From positions 62,001-126,000 of the forward strand of contig NZ_JABKKG010000010.1 in the NCBI RefSeq assembly GCF_013166595.1: DNA of 64,000 bases. The letters run 5' to 3'. The stretch's first letter is position 1. Every line of letters begins with the position of its first letter. The DNA is from Palleniella intestinalis. Lineage in GTDB: Bacteria; Bacteroidota; Bacteroidia; Bacteroidales; Bacteroidaceae. The translations under genes were made by a program, and so were the position numbers. Below are positions 43,889 through 53,193 of this stretch, piece by piece. Below the pieces are notes generated by a model, which saw only the letters and a list, made by a program, of their open reading frames with translations, ran no database searches and had not been told where the DNA came from.

Positions 43889-44839
43889 CTACTTGTCGAT
43901 GTTTACAATCTCATACTTCCGTGAGCCAAGCCCGATTTTCTCGCCCCAAGTAAGGATATGTGTGCCATGCTGCTGCGCTATACGGTCAAGCAGGGGCTGA
44001 GGATTGTTGTGCGCGTCCTTATGGATTTTGGCAATAATGTCATAGCAAGCCTGGTCACAAGCGACAGGATCAAGGGAGGCGACTATGCCATAATCGGCAA
44101 TCAAAGGCTTCTGCGGATTGGCATTGCAGTCACAATCTATGCTCATGTTGTTCATAACCGCGATATAGACAATCCGCTCGCCGTTGCCGAAATAGTCATG
44201 CACAGCCTGTGCGGCGGATGCCATAGACTCGACAAAACCGTCCTGGTCGTCAACATGGCTCCACATCTTGGCAACATCCGCTGTCACTCCCGCCGAATGG
44301 ATGTACGCCTTTCCGGCAGAGGAAGCGACACCGATGCTCGCATTCTTCAGCACACCTCCGAAACCACCCATCTGATGTCCCTTGAAGTGGGCAAGGTTAA
44401 TCATGAAGTCATAGTACGCCAGATGCTTGCCGACAATGTCGTATTTGATGTGCGTGGTGTCCTTCACAGGGATGTTCATGTCCCCTTCCTCGTCCATGAT
44501 GTCCACAGGCGCAACAGCCGTGAAGCCATGCTTGCGGACGGTCTGCCTATGCGCCTCGGTGGTGTTCCGTGTGCCAGGATAGGCGGTGTTGCACTCCACA
44601 ATGGTGCCATGCACCTCGTCCAGCAAGGGTTTGATGAACATTGGGCGAAGATAGCCTGTCTTCTGCGACTCGCCTGTGCTTATCTTCACCGCCACACGCC
44701 CGTCGGCAGTCCGTCCCAAGGCTTTGTAGATGCGGACAAGAGACTCCGGAGTTATCTCACGGGTGACATAGACCTTGCTCTGCGCATGTGCGCCCAAAGC
44801 GAGGAATGCCATAAAGGCAAAACTCAAATAGCGTTTCAT
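43889..44839 (-). CDS. Exported DUF362 family protein
   Basis: A 316-residue protein read from MKRYLSFAFMAFLALGAHAQ, a clear signal peptide; upstream in-frame starts would mask it. The DUF362 core includes VAVKISTGE, GHQMGGFGGVLKNASIG and a cluster CDCNANPQKPLIADYGI plus DPVACDQACYD. Many family members carry ferredoxin-like cysteines; only the C-x-C pair is seen here. Function of the family is unsettled. Confidence 0.83.
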   Translation of the reverse strand: MKRYLSFAFMAFLALGAHAQSKVYVTREITPESLVRIYKALGRTADGRVAVKISTGESQKTGYLRPMFIKPLLDEVHGTIVECNTAYPGTRNTTEAHRQTVRKHGFTAVAPVDIMDEEGDMNIPVKDTTHIKYDIVGKHLAYYDFMINLAHFKGHQMGGFGGVLKNASIGVASSAGKAYIHSAGVTADVAKMWSHVDDQDGFVESMASAAQAVHDYFGNGERIVYIAVMNNMSIDCDCNANPQKPLIADYGIVASLDPVACDQACYDIIAKIHKDAHNNPQPLLDRIAQQHGTHILTWGEKIGLGSRKYEIVNIDK

Positions 44840-44933
44840 TTTCTTATATATCATATCCATTAATCCTACAGGTATATACTCTGATAACCAACAACTTACA
44901 CACAACACGCAACGCAACATGATACATGCTCCG

Positions 44934-45021
44934 GCGAAAGGTAACACTTTGTGTGGTAAAGTGTTACACTTTGCATGCCGAAAGGTAACCTTTTACGGTG
45001 CGAAGTGTTACCTTTCGCAAA
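44934..45021. repeat. Second array of GGTAACAC-type palindromic words
   Basis: Several copies of AAAGTGTTAC/GGTAACACTTT alternating with GTGTGGT and GCATGCCGAAAGG, clearly related to the array at 10257-10341. It fills most of the gap between the AraC-type and DUF362 genes. Confidence 0.65.
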
Positions 45022-45046
45022 GCGGTCTGTATGGTATCGTTTTTCC

Positions 45047-45934
45047 CTATGCCGTGCGGTACTGTGTCGGTGTCTGTCCCGTGCACCGTTTGAAGAAGCG
45101 CACGAAATGCTGAGGGTACTCAAAACCGAGGTCTTGGCTTATCTGCGTGATGCTCATTTCGCCGTCGCTGAGCATCTCCTTGGCGGTAAGGAGCAGGCGG
45201 TCGGCGATGAAATCCTTGGCTGTGCGCCCTGTCTCGGTCTTCACAAGTTCGCCGAAATAGCCGGTGGAAAGGCAGCATTTGTCCGCGAAATATGCCACAT
45301 GAGGCAAACCATGTGTGCGTGCCTTCTCACGCACATACTCGTCAAGCATTTTTGTAAAACGCTGGACGACACTGTGGTTTATCTCCTCACGGGTCGTAAA
45401 CTGACGGTCGTAGAAGCGCAGGCAATAGTTCAGCAGCAGCTCTATGTTACTGACAATCAGCTCACGCGTGTGCTTGTCGATGGCATGGTGCAGCTCCTGC
45501 TCTATCATTCCCAACACTCCGCGGAACACGTCCACCTCTTGTGCCGAAAGATGCAATGCCTCATTGCTCGAATAATGGAAGAACTCGTAGCGTGAAATCT
45601 GCCTGCCCAACTGCGTACGCACAAGGAAATCGGGGTGGAACACAAGGGCTGTCCATTTCGGACGCACACCGTTAGGCTCGACATGTATGGTCTGGCCCGG
45701 AGCAAAGGATGTCACCGTCATCTCGTCAAAGTCGTACTTCGTGCGCCCATACGACAGGTTGCAGCCTTTCGTCTCCTTCAGGAAAAGGGCGTAAAGCCCG
45801 TAGTGCATGTCGCACGTCTCCTCGTCTGCGGCATTTTCCCCATCAAAGTGTGCCACAGAGACAAGCGGATGGAAGGTCTCAAAGCCAAACCTGTCGTTGA
45901 AGGCCTGTACAGAGTCTATGTTTACTGTCTTCAT
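45047..45934 (-). CDS. AraC family transcriptional regulator
   Basis: A 295-residue regulator. The C-terminal ~100 residues hold two helix-turn-helix units (CLSTGYFGELVKTETGRT and MSITQISQDLGFEYPQHFVRFFKRCTGQTPTQYR). The N-terminal part is cupin-like without a signal peptide. The gene is divergently placed in no respect: it shares strand with the hydrolase and cyclophilin-like genes upstream and the DUF362 gene downstream, and it may control this accessory group. Confidence 0.92.
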   Translation of the reverse strand: MKTVNIDSVQAFNDRFGFETFHPLVSVAHFDGENAADEETCDMHYGLYALFLKETKGCNLSYGRTKYDFDEMTVTSFAPGQTIHVEPNGVRPKWTALVFHPDFLVRTQLGRQISRYEFFHYSSNEALHLSAQEVDVFRGVLGMIEQELHHAIDKHTRELIVSNIELLLNYCLRFYDRQFTTREEINHSVVQRFTKMLDEYVREKARTHGLPHVAYFADKCCLSTGYFGELVKTETGRTAKDFIADRLLLTAKEMLSDGEMSITQISQDLGFEYPQHFVRFFKRCTGQTPTQYRTA

Positions 45935-46068
45935 TTTCTTGATTTCTTTATTCCGTTTTCTATGTAAATCCCATTCGCAGGAATCTTATCCAATGCCTTC
46001 CCGTCAAGGCTGCGGACAGCGGTGGTAGCGGATTTTGTGCCTGTTTTTATCTTCTCCACGGATGTTGC

Positions 46069-46554
46069 TCAGGCAAGAGAAAGGGTTATTGTGCAGTCGC
46101 CTGTGCCGAGTATGCTCCTTATCTCGGACGCTGAAAGGTTCTCAATCCTGCCAAGGCGTGTGAAATTCCACTCGTTTGTGTCGTAGTATATGCAGATGTT
46201 GTTTCCCAGATAGAGGATTATGTCACCCGGAACGGTGGTGATGTACTCATCATTGCGTGGGAGAGTGTGCCCTATATCGCCGACTTTCTCGAAGTTGCCA
46301 TAGTCATGCGCATTGTAGGCCAGCGGCCCCTGCTCCAGCAATGCCACGAGAGCAGCAGCGGAAGAGTTGTCGGCAAGCGTGGCGGTCATTGACCTGCCGT
46401 TGACACTGATTGTTATCTTTTTCATTGTTCGAGTGTCGTTTTCCGTTGTGTTATAGTCCCTTTCAGGGCAAGAATCATCGGTCATCCCATTGCATGCCGC
46501 CACGGCATGAAGCGAGACAAGCATGGCGCAAAAGAGGAAAGCAAGTTTTCTCAT
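46069..46554 (-). CDS. Cyclophilin-like domain lipoprotein
   Basis: A 161-residue protein with a signal peptide and likely lipobox Cys near residue 20 (AVAAC). The mature domain (KITISVNGRSMTATLADNSSAAALVALLEQGPLA, then YNAHDYGNFEKVGDIGHTLPRNDE, ITTVPGDIILYLGNNICIYYD) belongs to the small cyclophilin-like family. The catalytic arginine of true cyclophilins is not evident, so isomerase activity is doubtful. It follows the hydrolase gene by 10 nt. Confidence 0.83.
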   Translation of the reverse strand: MRKLAFLFCAMLVSLHAVAACNGMTDDSCPERDYNTTENDTRTMKKITISVNGRSMTATLADNSSAAALVALLEQGPLAYNAHDYGNFEKVGDIGHTLPRNDEYITTVPGDIILYLGNNICIYYDTNEWNFTRLGRIENLSASEIRSILGTGDCTITLSLA

Positions 46555-46564
46555 GACACATTTC

Positions 46565-47644
46565 TTATCTTAAATATGTCTTGTAGAACTCACATATCTT
46601 GTCAAAAGGTATGACAGCAAGATTGTCATACAGGTCGGTGTGCACGGCATCCGGGATGAGCAGCAGTTCCTTGTTGCCTGCTTTTGCCGCCACACTCTCG
46701 CCGTTGCGCATCATGTCACGGTAGGCATCCTTGGAGAAATAGCAGGAATGGGCTTTCTCACCATGAATCATAAGCACTGCGGAACGTATCTCGTCACTGT
46801 ATTTCAGTATCGGTTGGTTAAGGAACGACATGCAGCCGGTCTTCGCCCAGCCACCGTTTGAGTTGCCGCTGCGCGGATGATAGCCGCGTGATGTCTTGTA
46901 GTAGTTGTGGTAATCCTTCATGAACTGCGGAGCATCGGCAGACAGTTCGTCCGGCACACCGCCACCCTGCTCGTGGCTGCCTTGTGCGAACTCCTTCGTG
47001 CGTTGGGCGTTAAGTGCCAGTTTTGCCTCATGGCGCGCATCGGCATTGTCATCTCCGTCGAAATAACCGTTGGCGTTTACACGGCTCATGTCGTACATGG
47101 TCGAGGTCACAGTGGCCTTGATGCGTGTGTCGAGAGCAGCGGCATTGAGTGCCATTCCTCCCCATCCGCAGATGCCAAGGATGCCGATGCGCTCCCGATC
47201 GACGTCATTGCGGCAGGAGAGATAGTCCACCGCAGCCTGGAAATCCTCGGTGTTGATGTCGGGAGAAGCCATGAAGCGCGGCTCGCCGGCCGACTCGCCG
47301 GTGAAGGAAGGGTCAAAAGCCAATGTGAGGAATCCCCTCTCCGCCAGCGTCTGTGCATACAGTCCGGAGCACTGTTCCTTGCAAGCGCCGAACGGGCCGC
47401 ATACGGCAACCGCTGCAAACTTCCCTTTTTCGCAGCTTGGGACATATAGGTCTGCCGCCAGCATGATGCCGTAACGGTTGGTGAAAGTGACCTTCCGATG
47501 ATTGACCTTTGATGACTTTGGGAACGTCTTGTCCCACTCCTGAGTGAGCGTAAGAGTAGTGTTCATAACCTGTGTAGTGTTTAATGTTTGTGCTGCCACT
47601 GAGAGCCACAGCAACGACAGCAGTGATATTAATGTTTTCTTCAT
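46565..47644 (-). CDS. Exported alpha/beta hydrolase (dienelactone hydrolase-like)
   Basis: A 359-residue protein with a signal peptide (first 18 residues). The nucleophile elbow reads GICGWGG, so cysteine takes the usual serine place as in dienelactone hydrolases; the acid may be D in MIHGEKAH-neighbouring strands and the histidine is in PDAVHTDLYD near the C-terminus. It is related to the bacterial family with DUF-type annotations next to CMD proteins. Substrate unknown. It is the first gene of a run with the cyclophilin-like lipoprotein. Confidence 0.86.
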   Translation of the reverse strand: MKKTLISLLSLLWLSVAAQTLNTTQVMNTTLTLTQEWDKTFPKSSKVNHRKVTFTNRYGIMLAADLYVPSCEKGKFAAVAVCGPFGACKEQCSGLYAQTLAERGFLTLAFDPSFTGESAGEPRFMASPDINTEDFQAAVDYLSCRNDVDRERIGILGICGWGGMALNAAALDTRIKATVTSTMYDMSRVNANGYFDGDDNADARHEAKLALNAQRTKEFAQGSHEQGGGVPDELSADAPQFMKDYHNYYKTSRGYHPRSGNSNGGWAKTGCMSFLNQPILKYSDEIRSAVLMIHGEKAHSCYFSKDAYRDMMRNGESVAAKAGNKELLLIPDAVHTDLYDNLAVIPFDKICEFYKTYLR

Positions 47645-47875
47645 AAACTAACGGATAAAAGGCATCTTTTAGCCATGCCTTTGTTCCGAGTGCAAAATTA
47701 CGCATAATATCATTACAATCCCATACCCCAATCATGGTTTTATTTACCGTAATTTCGGTTTTGGGCAATTTCCCTGTCATTCACCTTAGCATTCCTACAT
47801 CTTATCATCCGCAAAATTAATGATTTTTCTCAGAAAACCAAGCATCTGCGGCAAGAAAAATGTATTCCAACAAAC

Positions 47876-47924
47876 AACGCCGCCGTGGCAAACTCTGTCT
47901 TCAGAGCATTGCCACGGCGGCGTT
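47876..47924 (-). terminator. Strong terminator of the polysaccharide locus
   Basis: A 16-bp perfect stem AACGCCGCCGTGGCAA with its complement and a 17-nt loop, 42 nt after the last gene of the locus. The 320-bp gap 47645-47965 otherwise holds only the leader of the hydrolase gene. Confidence 0.8.
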
Positions 47925-47965
47925 ATACAATCATATATAAATTGTAGAATGTTATAGCATTGCAT

Positions 47966-48721
47966 TCATTTTCCGAGTTTCTCTTTCAAGATGTTCCACA
48001 GAAACAAGATGTTTCCTATAATGTATCGCCTCCACATTCGTTTGGGTTCGATAATAAGGCGGTACAGCCATTCAAGTCCATGTTTTTGCCACCACAGTGG
48101 AGCGCGCTTCGCTGTACCGGCAAAGAAGTCGAACACAGCACCGATTGCTCCGACATGGCAATGTATGTCCAGCTCGTCCCAATGCGAATAGACCCATTTT
48201 TCCTGTTTTGGAGCTGTCATTCCTATCCACAGCAAATCAGGTTCGGCAGCATTTATCGCTTTTATGATGTCTTTGTTCTCTTCCGGCGTGAACTCTGCTT
48301 TGTAAGGTGGAGAGTAAGTAATAATTTCTATATTAGGATATTCAACTGCTGCACGCTGTTTGATGAGTGACAGCACTTTCTCCGAACTGCCCATAAACAT
48401 ACATTTGCCACCATATACTGCCAACTGCTTCATTTCATAATCAAACAAGTCCCAGCCTGCAATACGCTCACATGGTTGTGACTTTGCATTCAGCCATCGG
48501 CATGCTTTCACCACACTTACACCGTCCGGTATAAGCACATCACCGTTAAGCAATGCCTCGGCAAACAAGCTGTCCTTTTGTGCAGTATTGTACGAATGGG
48601 CATTTATGGTATTGATTAACAGCTTACCTTTTGGCAATTCCCCTAATGCCTTCTTACTTTCCAGTATGTCAATCGTTTTAAGCCTTATCATAGTATTTTG
48701 TTGATTTTGCAAATTAATCAA
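47966..48721 (-). CDS. WecG/TagA/CpsF family glycosyltransferase
   Basis: A 251-residue GT26 enzyme that adds a sugar to a lipid-linked intermediate. Motifs: LINTINAHSYNTAQKD, LIPDGVSVVKACRWLN, RIAGWDLF, and LLWIGMTAPKQEKW near 175. The C-terminal basic part (GLEWLYRLIIEPKRMWRRYI) attaches to the membrane. It is the last gene of the polysaccharide locus, starting 5 nt after the preceding glycosyltransferase stop. Confidence 0.93.
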   Translation of the reverse strand: MINLQNQQNTMIRLKTIDILESKKALGELPKGKLLINTINAHSYNTAQKDSLFAEALLNGDVLIPDGVSVVKACRWLNAKSQPCERIAGWDLFDYEMKQLAVYGGKCMFMGSSEKVLSLIKQRAAVEYPNIEIITYSPPYKAEFTPEENKDIIKAINAAEPDLLWIGMTAPKQEKWVYSHWDELDIHCHVGAIGAVFDFFAGTAKRAPLWWQKHGLEWLYRLIIEPKRMWRRYIIGNILFLWNILKEKLGK

Positions 48722-48726
48722 GAGAA

Positions 48727-49881
48727 TTAATTTGCATTGTCTGCGCTGTTATTTTTAAGATAATCTTTATCGTTTTTTATAATACTGTTTAACACTTCCT
48801 TCATCCTCTCTTCAAACTGATTAAGAGTGAATTCCTTTTGGTACTTTTCCTTGCCATTTTTTCCCATTGCTATTCGTTTTTCAGGATGCGCTATCATCAA
48901 TTCTATCCTATCTGCCAATGCTTCTGCATTGTTCCTATGCACGATGAATCCGGTTTCACCGTCTTCTACAATATCGGGAATGGCTGCCTCGCTTGTTGAG
49001 ATGCAAGGAAGGCTGTACTGCATGGCCTCAAGCAGCACCAATGGGAAACATTCCGCAGAATAGAAAGTTGGGAACACAAAGATGTCTGCATTCCTGTAGA
49101 AATTCTCTTTCTCGACACCATATTTCTTGCCTCTGTAAAAAGCAGAACCTTCAAGCTGTTTTTGGTGAATCAATGCAACAAAATCATCAGCACTTTGCTC
49201 TGGACAATCCCCACCAATGAAATCACATACAAAAGGCACCCCTTTGTCTTTTAGAATGCGAAGAGCATCAAGCAAAACATTGCATCCTTTGGTTGGAATA
49301 AGGTTGCTCAAATAGAGCAATCTGCAAACATGGTTGCTGTCCACAGCCATCTTGTCAGAACCTACCCTATCGATTGGAGCCACCCCATTAGGGCAAATGA
49401 CAACCTGCTCTTTATTCACAACTTCGGAAATATCATCATACAGTCTCCATGACAGCAACATCACTTTGGAATTCTTATATACAAGACGGTACAAATGCTT
49501 GTAGACTTTCCTATTGCAGTAATTATGCATGCCTTTGTTGTGCTGGTGAATCAAGACCTTGCGGCCAAATAATTTGCAAAGCAATACGACTGGGGCATCT
49601 TTCAGGAAAGGAATGCCAAAACAAGCTATGGCACAATAACACAAATCGTAGCGATTGGTCAAAAGTTTCCAAAATACAGTAAAGCATATCCCCACCAATC
49701 GAAGAACCTTTTTAAGATTGAGGCTTTGTATCTCATCCATCTTTCGTGAGGTGGAAAGATTCACAAAATCGCAATCAAATTCCTGGTTGATTATTTTACT
49801 GTCCTGAATGAATTTACTAACCATTGCACTGCCATGGACAGGAGGAGGCAATGGTGTAATAAATAAGATTTTTGGTTTCAT
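48727..49881 (-). CDS. Glycosyltransferase family 4 protein
   Basis: A 384-residue GT-B enzyme. N-terminal ITPLPPPVHGSAMV is the acceptor-side glycine-rich start; the C-terminal donor domain has LLYLSNLIPTKGCNVLLDA and FVFPTFYSAECFPLVLLEAMQ with the E-x7-E signature. It follows the barrel gene after 88 nt and precedes the WecG-like gene. Confidence 0.92.
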   Translation of the reverse strand: MKPKILFITPLPPPVHGSAMVSKFIQDSKIINQEFDCDFVNLSTSRKMDEIQSLNLKKVLRLVGICFTVFWKLLTNRYDLCYCAIACFGIPFLKDAPVVLLCKLFGRKVLIHQHNKGMHNYCNRKVYKHLYRLVYKNSKVMLLSWRLYDDISEVVNKEQVVICPNGVAPIDRVGSDKMAVDSNHVCRLLYLSNLIPTKGCNVLLDALRILKDKGVPFVCDFIGGDCPEQSADDFVALIHQKQLEGSAFYRGKKYGVEKENFYRNADIFVFPTFYSAECFPLVLLEAMQYSLPCISTSEAAIPDIVEDGETGFIVHRNNAEALADRIELMIAHPEKRIAMGKNGKEKYQKEFTLNQFEERMKEVLNSIIKNDKDYLKNNSADNAN

Positions 49882-49969
49882 CGGAAATTTACAATTAGTT
49901 TCGCATTACAATTATTTTTTATACCTTTTGCAATACTTTATTTCCAAACTTTATCCATAGTATATAGTA

Positions 49970-50566
49970 CTAAAGATGAAAACTATAACCGAAACTCACT
50001 AGCAGACGCATGTAGTTTCTTGCATTATCCAAGGGAACGGAAAGGTGAGGGTGTACCCAAAGATCTCCTCCCTCAAATCGGAAACCGCAATTAATCCGTT
50101 TTTCGCATTGCCTGAATTCCGGCATGTCTGTATATCCGGTTTCCAGATAAGCATATTTGAAAAGCCTTAGCGAAGCAGCTGTGGAAAAACAAACGTCGGA
50201 TTTATAAAAAGTGTCATAATTATACATCACGGCACCTTTCAGCTTCAACCAAGACAAAGGGCTGTAAGTCAGACCTCCCACAACTCCCGCACGCTTGTAA
50301 TTATTTCGATACTGCGTACCACCATGCAAACCTGCATCCACTTTAAGTCGGAGCCATTCATGTGAATAACCCAAACGTACGCTCACAGATTGCAATTTGA
50401 ATTTTGTTAAAAACACAGTATGCTCAAACATAGCCTCAAAACCATGCTTTTCCTCGAATCCAACCCTCACATAATGGTTATCACGAAGCCCCACAAAGAT
50501 AGTTTGGGAACTTACAGAAACGACCATGCACATGATTAGAATGGCTGTCGTAAAAATTTTCTTCAT
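49970..50566 (-). CDS. Small outer-membrane beta-barrel protein of the polysaccharide locus
   Basis: A 198-residue protein with a signal peptide (first 20 residues, ending VSS) and about eight alternating amphipathic strands (VRLGYSHEWLRLKVDAGL, GGLTYSPLSWLKLKGAVMY, YAYLETGYTD, MRLLVSFGYSFHL). It ends on aromatic F-H-L as outer-membrane proteins often do. It may be a small porin, an export aid or a modification protein; no family is recognised. It overlaps the SGNH gene by 4 nt. Confidence 0.72.
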   Translation of the reverse strand: MKKIFTTAILIMCMVVSVSSQTIFVGLRDNHYVRVGFEEKHGFEAMFEHTVFLTKFKLQSVSVRLGYSHEWLRLKVDAGLHGGTQYRNNYKRAGVVGGLTYSPLSWLKLKGAVMYNYDTFYKSDVCFSTAASLRLFKYAYLETGYTDMPEFRQCEKRINCGFRFEGGDLWVHPHLSVPLDNARNYMRLLVSFGYSFHL

Positions 50567-51108
50567 TGAATCGACCTTAATAAAAGGGCTGACAGTAATT
50601 CATAACCTTTATAATTCAGGTGCAAGCCGTCTGTCGTATAGTTTGGGTTCAATTCGCCGTCATGTTCAAATGCGTCATAAACATCAACGTAAGTTGCATG
50701 ACCACATGCCTTCAGTTGTTCAGATACGCTCCTATTAAAAGATTTGATAACAGAACTATACTGCCTGGCTTTTGGTAATAAAGAAATACAATAGATCCGT
50801 TCTGTCTGAATGTCACGGACAAGATTCATATACCGTTCGCACACTTCTGGCACTTTCTTCTCATCAGTAAACGTCACATCATTGGTACCGACCAGCAAAA
50901 TAACAGAACAACTGGAAACATTGTATATCTTCGTCCTGCAATCTTCTATTTTCATACCAGCTATCCCTCTATTCTCTATATTCATAACCAGCAGATAATA
51001 ATTTACATTCCAATGCTCACACAAAGAATCACCTATCAATACATAATGTGTTTCTTGCGCATCACCACAAGAAATGAAACAAAAAGCCAAACAGTGCCAT
51101 GCACACAT
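50563..51108 (-). CDS. SGNH/GDSL hydrolase, probable exported esterase
   Basis: A 181-residue hydrolase. Block I is IGDSLCEHW, block III is VGTND and block V is DGLHLN with the catalytic D-x2-H, all present. A short hydrophobic N-terminus with FISC may be a lipobox. Such enzymes in polysaccharide loci add or remove O-acyl groups, which suits the several acyltransferases here. Start at the ATG 51106-51108; overlapped by the barrel gene. Confidence 0.82.
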   Translation of the reverse strand: MCAWHCLAFCFISCGDAQETHYVLIGDSLCEHWNVNYYLLVMNIENRGIAGMKIEDCRTKIYNVSSCSVILLVGTNDVTFTDEKKVPEVCERYMNLVRDIQTERIYCISLLPKARQYSSVIKSFNRSVSEQLKACGHATYVDVYDAFEHDGELNPNYTTDGLHLNYKGYELLSALLLRSIQ

Positions 51109-51140
51109 GTTTCATTCCACCATGATGTTTTAGATATGGC

Positions 51141-52097
51141 TTATTTCCTATGATACTCACGGTACTGCAACAGTTTTGCAAGCATCCACCAAGTCAACGA
51201 GGTGTACTTAGCAAAATTCATCAACTTTCCTATCGCATCCTTACGGAAATATGCCCCATACCGCAAAGCCTCCAGTCTGCTCAAAGCCAATCTGCTGGAA
51301 AGCAGCTGGCAATAAGTCAGGTTGCGGGATATGCGTCCACGGGCTTTCAAATATCCCAAAGGTAATTCTTTTGGCAAACGAGTAATAATGCGTTTTTCCC
51401 AATCACCAATACTTGGCGCATTATTCCAACGAATCATCATTTTGTTCAGCCAGCCTTGGCTACGAGTCACGTCGCCTCCGTCACTCACAAACAGGATTTC
51501 AGGAATGAAGCCCCATTGCCCATAAGTTGACACCAAAGCCCAATATTCCAAATCCTCCGTGATACGAAGGTCGTTTCGCATACCTCCAATAACATCTATC
51601 ACCGCTTTTCGAATAACAACGCTACCGGTGCATACATGCATATACTTTGACAAAAATAAAAAGAAATCGTCCAAAATAAATGGAACATCATAGGAATGAC
51701 AACAAGATGGAGACTCATACGCCCCTGACACCGTAATATGACGCTGTGCAACATTGACTGCTACACATTTCTCATGTTTATCCAAAAATAAAACAGTCTT
51801 CTCTATAAAACCATTTTCCCAATAATCATCTGCATCCAAAAAAGCACAATAACGACCTTGTGCAACCTCCAGGCCTTTATTGCGAGCAGCAGAAGGGCCG
51901 GCATTCTGCTGTTGCAGCAAAACGATATAAGATTCCTTACGTGCCTTTATGAGTTCAATAGAATTGTCGATACTACCATCATCCACCAATATGACTTCCA
52001 CACGATAACTAGTGTCCTGGCTGAAAATGGAATCTAAAGTACGGTTGATTAATAGAGCCGCATTATATACTGGAATAATTACTGATAAGTCTATCAT
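51141..52097 (-). CDS. Glycosyltransferase family 2 protein
   Basis: A 318-residue GT-A enzyme read from MIDLSVIIPVYN. Nucleotide-sugar motifs: VDDGSIDNS near 38 and FLDADDYWE with the D-x-D near 88; base EDLEYWALV near 180. It overlaps the pyruvyl transferase gene end by a few bases, in keeping with translational coupling. Confidence 0.93.
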   Translation of the reverse strand: MIDLSVIIPVYNAALLINRTLDSIFSQDTSYRVEVILVDDGSIDNSIELIKARKESYIVLLQQQNAGPSAARNKGLEVAQGRYCAFLDADDYWENGFIEKTVLFLDKHEKCVAVNVAQRHITVSGAYESPSCCHSYDVPFILDDFFLFLSKYMHVCTGSVVIRKAVIDVIGGMRNDLRITEDLEYWALVSTYGQWGFIPEILFVSDGGDVTRSQGWLNKMMIRWNNAPSIGDWEKRIITRLPKELPLGYLKARGRISRNLTYCQLLSSRLALSRLEALRYGAYFRKDAIGKLMNFAKYTSLTWWMLAKLLQYREYHRK

Positions 52098-53188
52098 AAG
52101 CCACAATTGTTTTCAAGAAAAGCCATAGATGCCAGCTTTTCTATCTTTATAATATTTTCTATTTTCTTCCAATCAAAAGAGACATCCATCGCAGTAGGTT
52201 CCTGACATTGTTTCAAATCAAATAATGTTAATAAACTCTCCATCCGTGAATTTACCTTGTGGCGGTGACGATTGAATACATATACTGGCTTATGGAACAA
52301 GATGGAAAAGGCCGTACCATGAAATGAGTTACTGACAAAAGCATCGCAGTTGTAGATTAATGAAAGAAATTCTCGTGGTCCCGCTTTTGAAAAATTACGG
52401 TCTGCATAACGCAGAGGGTACGTGTCATTAATGTTGTATATCTTCAGTCCATGCTCCTGTGCGTACTGCTTTGCAAATACTTTCAAAGAATCATTACCTT
52501 CAAAATCATACACCAATAGGTAAGGCTCTTTCTTCTGGAAATCCGTCATTAGTGATTTCCATTCCTCTACGGACAGCAGGAACACAGGATCAAGAACCCA
52601 TTTCCCTATGATATTCATATCTTGAAGCAGTTGCAAACCATGTTTTTCTCTGACCGACACAGCATCAAAAGTTTGTAGATACCCTGCAATTCTGTCCTTC
52701 TCTGCCTGTGGGATATCAACATAGGAAAAGCTGGCCGCATAAGATGCCTTTCTACCTTGTGTTACGAAATCAAAATAGAACGCGGGGTCGCGTCCAGTCT
52801 CATAAAACACATTCCATATTTGGTCACTTCCTACTACATAAAGATCTGCTTCCGGCGTATCATGGCGCAGTTCTTCAAGCGTACGGTATTCCCGTGTCTG
52901 CTCCAGATACGAGGCGATAAAATGGTCAAACTGTCGTTTACGTCCCATTGTTGTCTGCCGTTGCAGGAATTTCATCACACGATATGCTGCACGCGTCACA
53001 GCATAGCGACTCAGTTTTGACTCAGGGTTTACCCATCGGTAATCATACTTTCGTGTCAGATATTCCGGTTGGTAATTAATCAACGCCGCATCGTGCCCCG
53101 CATTGCGTAGATAGGTCTGCAGAGCATAAGCCTGCAATGCAGCACCATAGTTATAAACATTGTATGTGGTGAGAGTGAGTATTTTCAT
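52094..53188 (-). CDS. Polysaccharide pyruvyl transferase
   Basis: A 364-residue enzyme of the family that ketal-links pyruvate to sugar residues. It shows the family start (NYGAALQAYALQTYLRNAGHDAALINYQPEY), VVGSDQIWN, and ISNSFHGTAFSI-like VSNSFHGTAFSILF with the conserved SFHG. The gene follows the FrhB-like gene by 5 nt, a pairing common in Bacteroidetes polysaccharide loci. Confidence 0.93.
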   Translation of the reverse strand: MKILTLTTYNVYNYGAALQAYALQTYLRNAGHDAALINYQPEYLTRKYDYRWVNPESKLSRYAVTRAAYRVMKFLQRQTTMGRKRQFDHFIASYLEQTREYRTLEELRHDTPEADLYVVGSDQIWNVFYETGRDPAFYFDFVTQGRKASYAASFSYVDIPQAEKDRIAGYLQTFDAVSVREKHGLQLLQDMNIIGKWVLDPVFLLSVEEWKSLMTDFQKKEPYLLVYDFEGNDSLKVFAKQYAQEHGLKIYNINDTYPLRYADRNFSKAGPREFLSLIYNCDAFVSNSFHGTAFSILFHKPVYVFNRHRHKVNSRMESLLTLFDLKQCQEPTAMDVSFDWKKIENIIKIEKLASMAFLENNCGL

Positions 53189-53193
53189 ATTGG

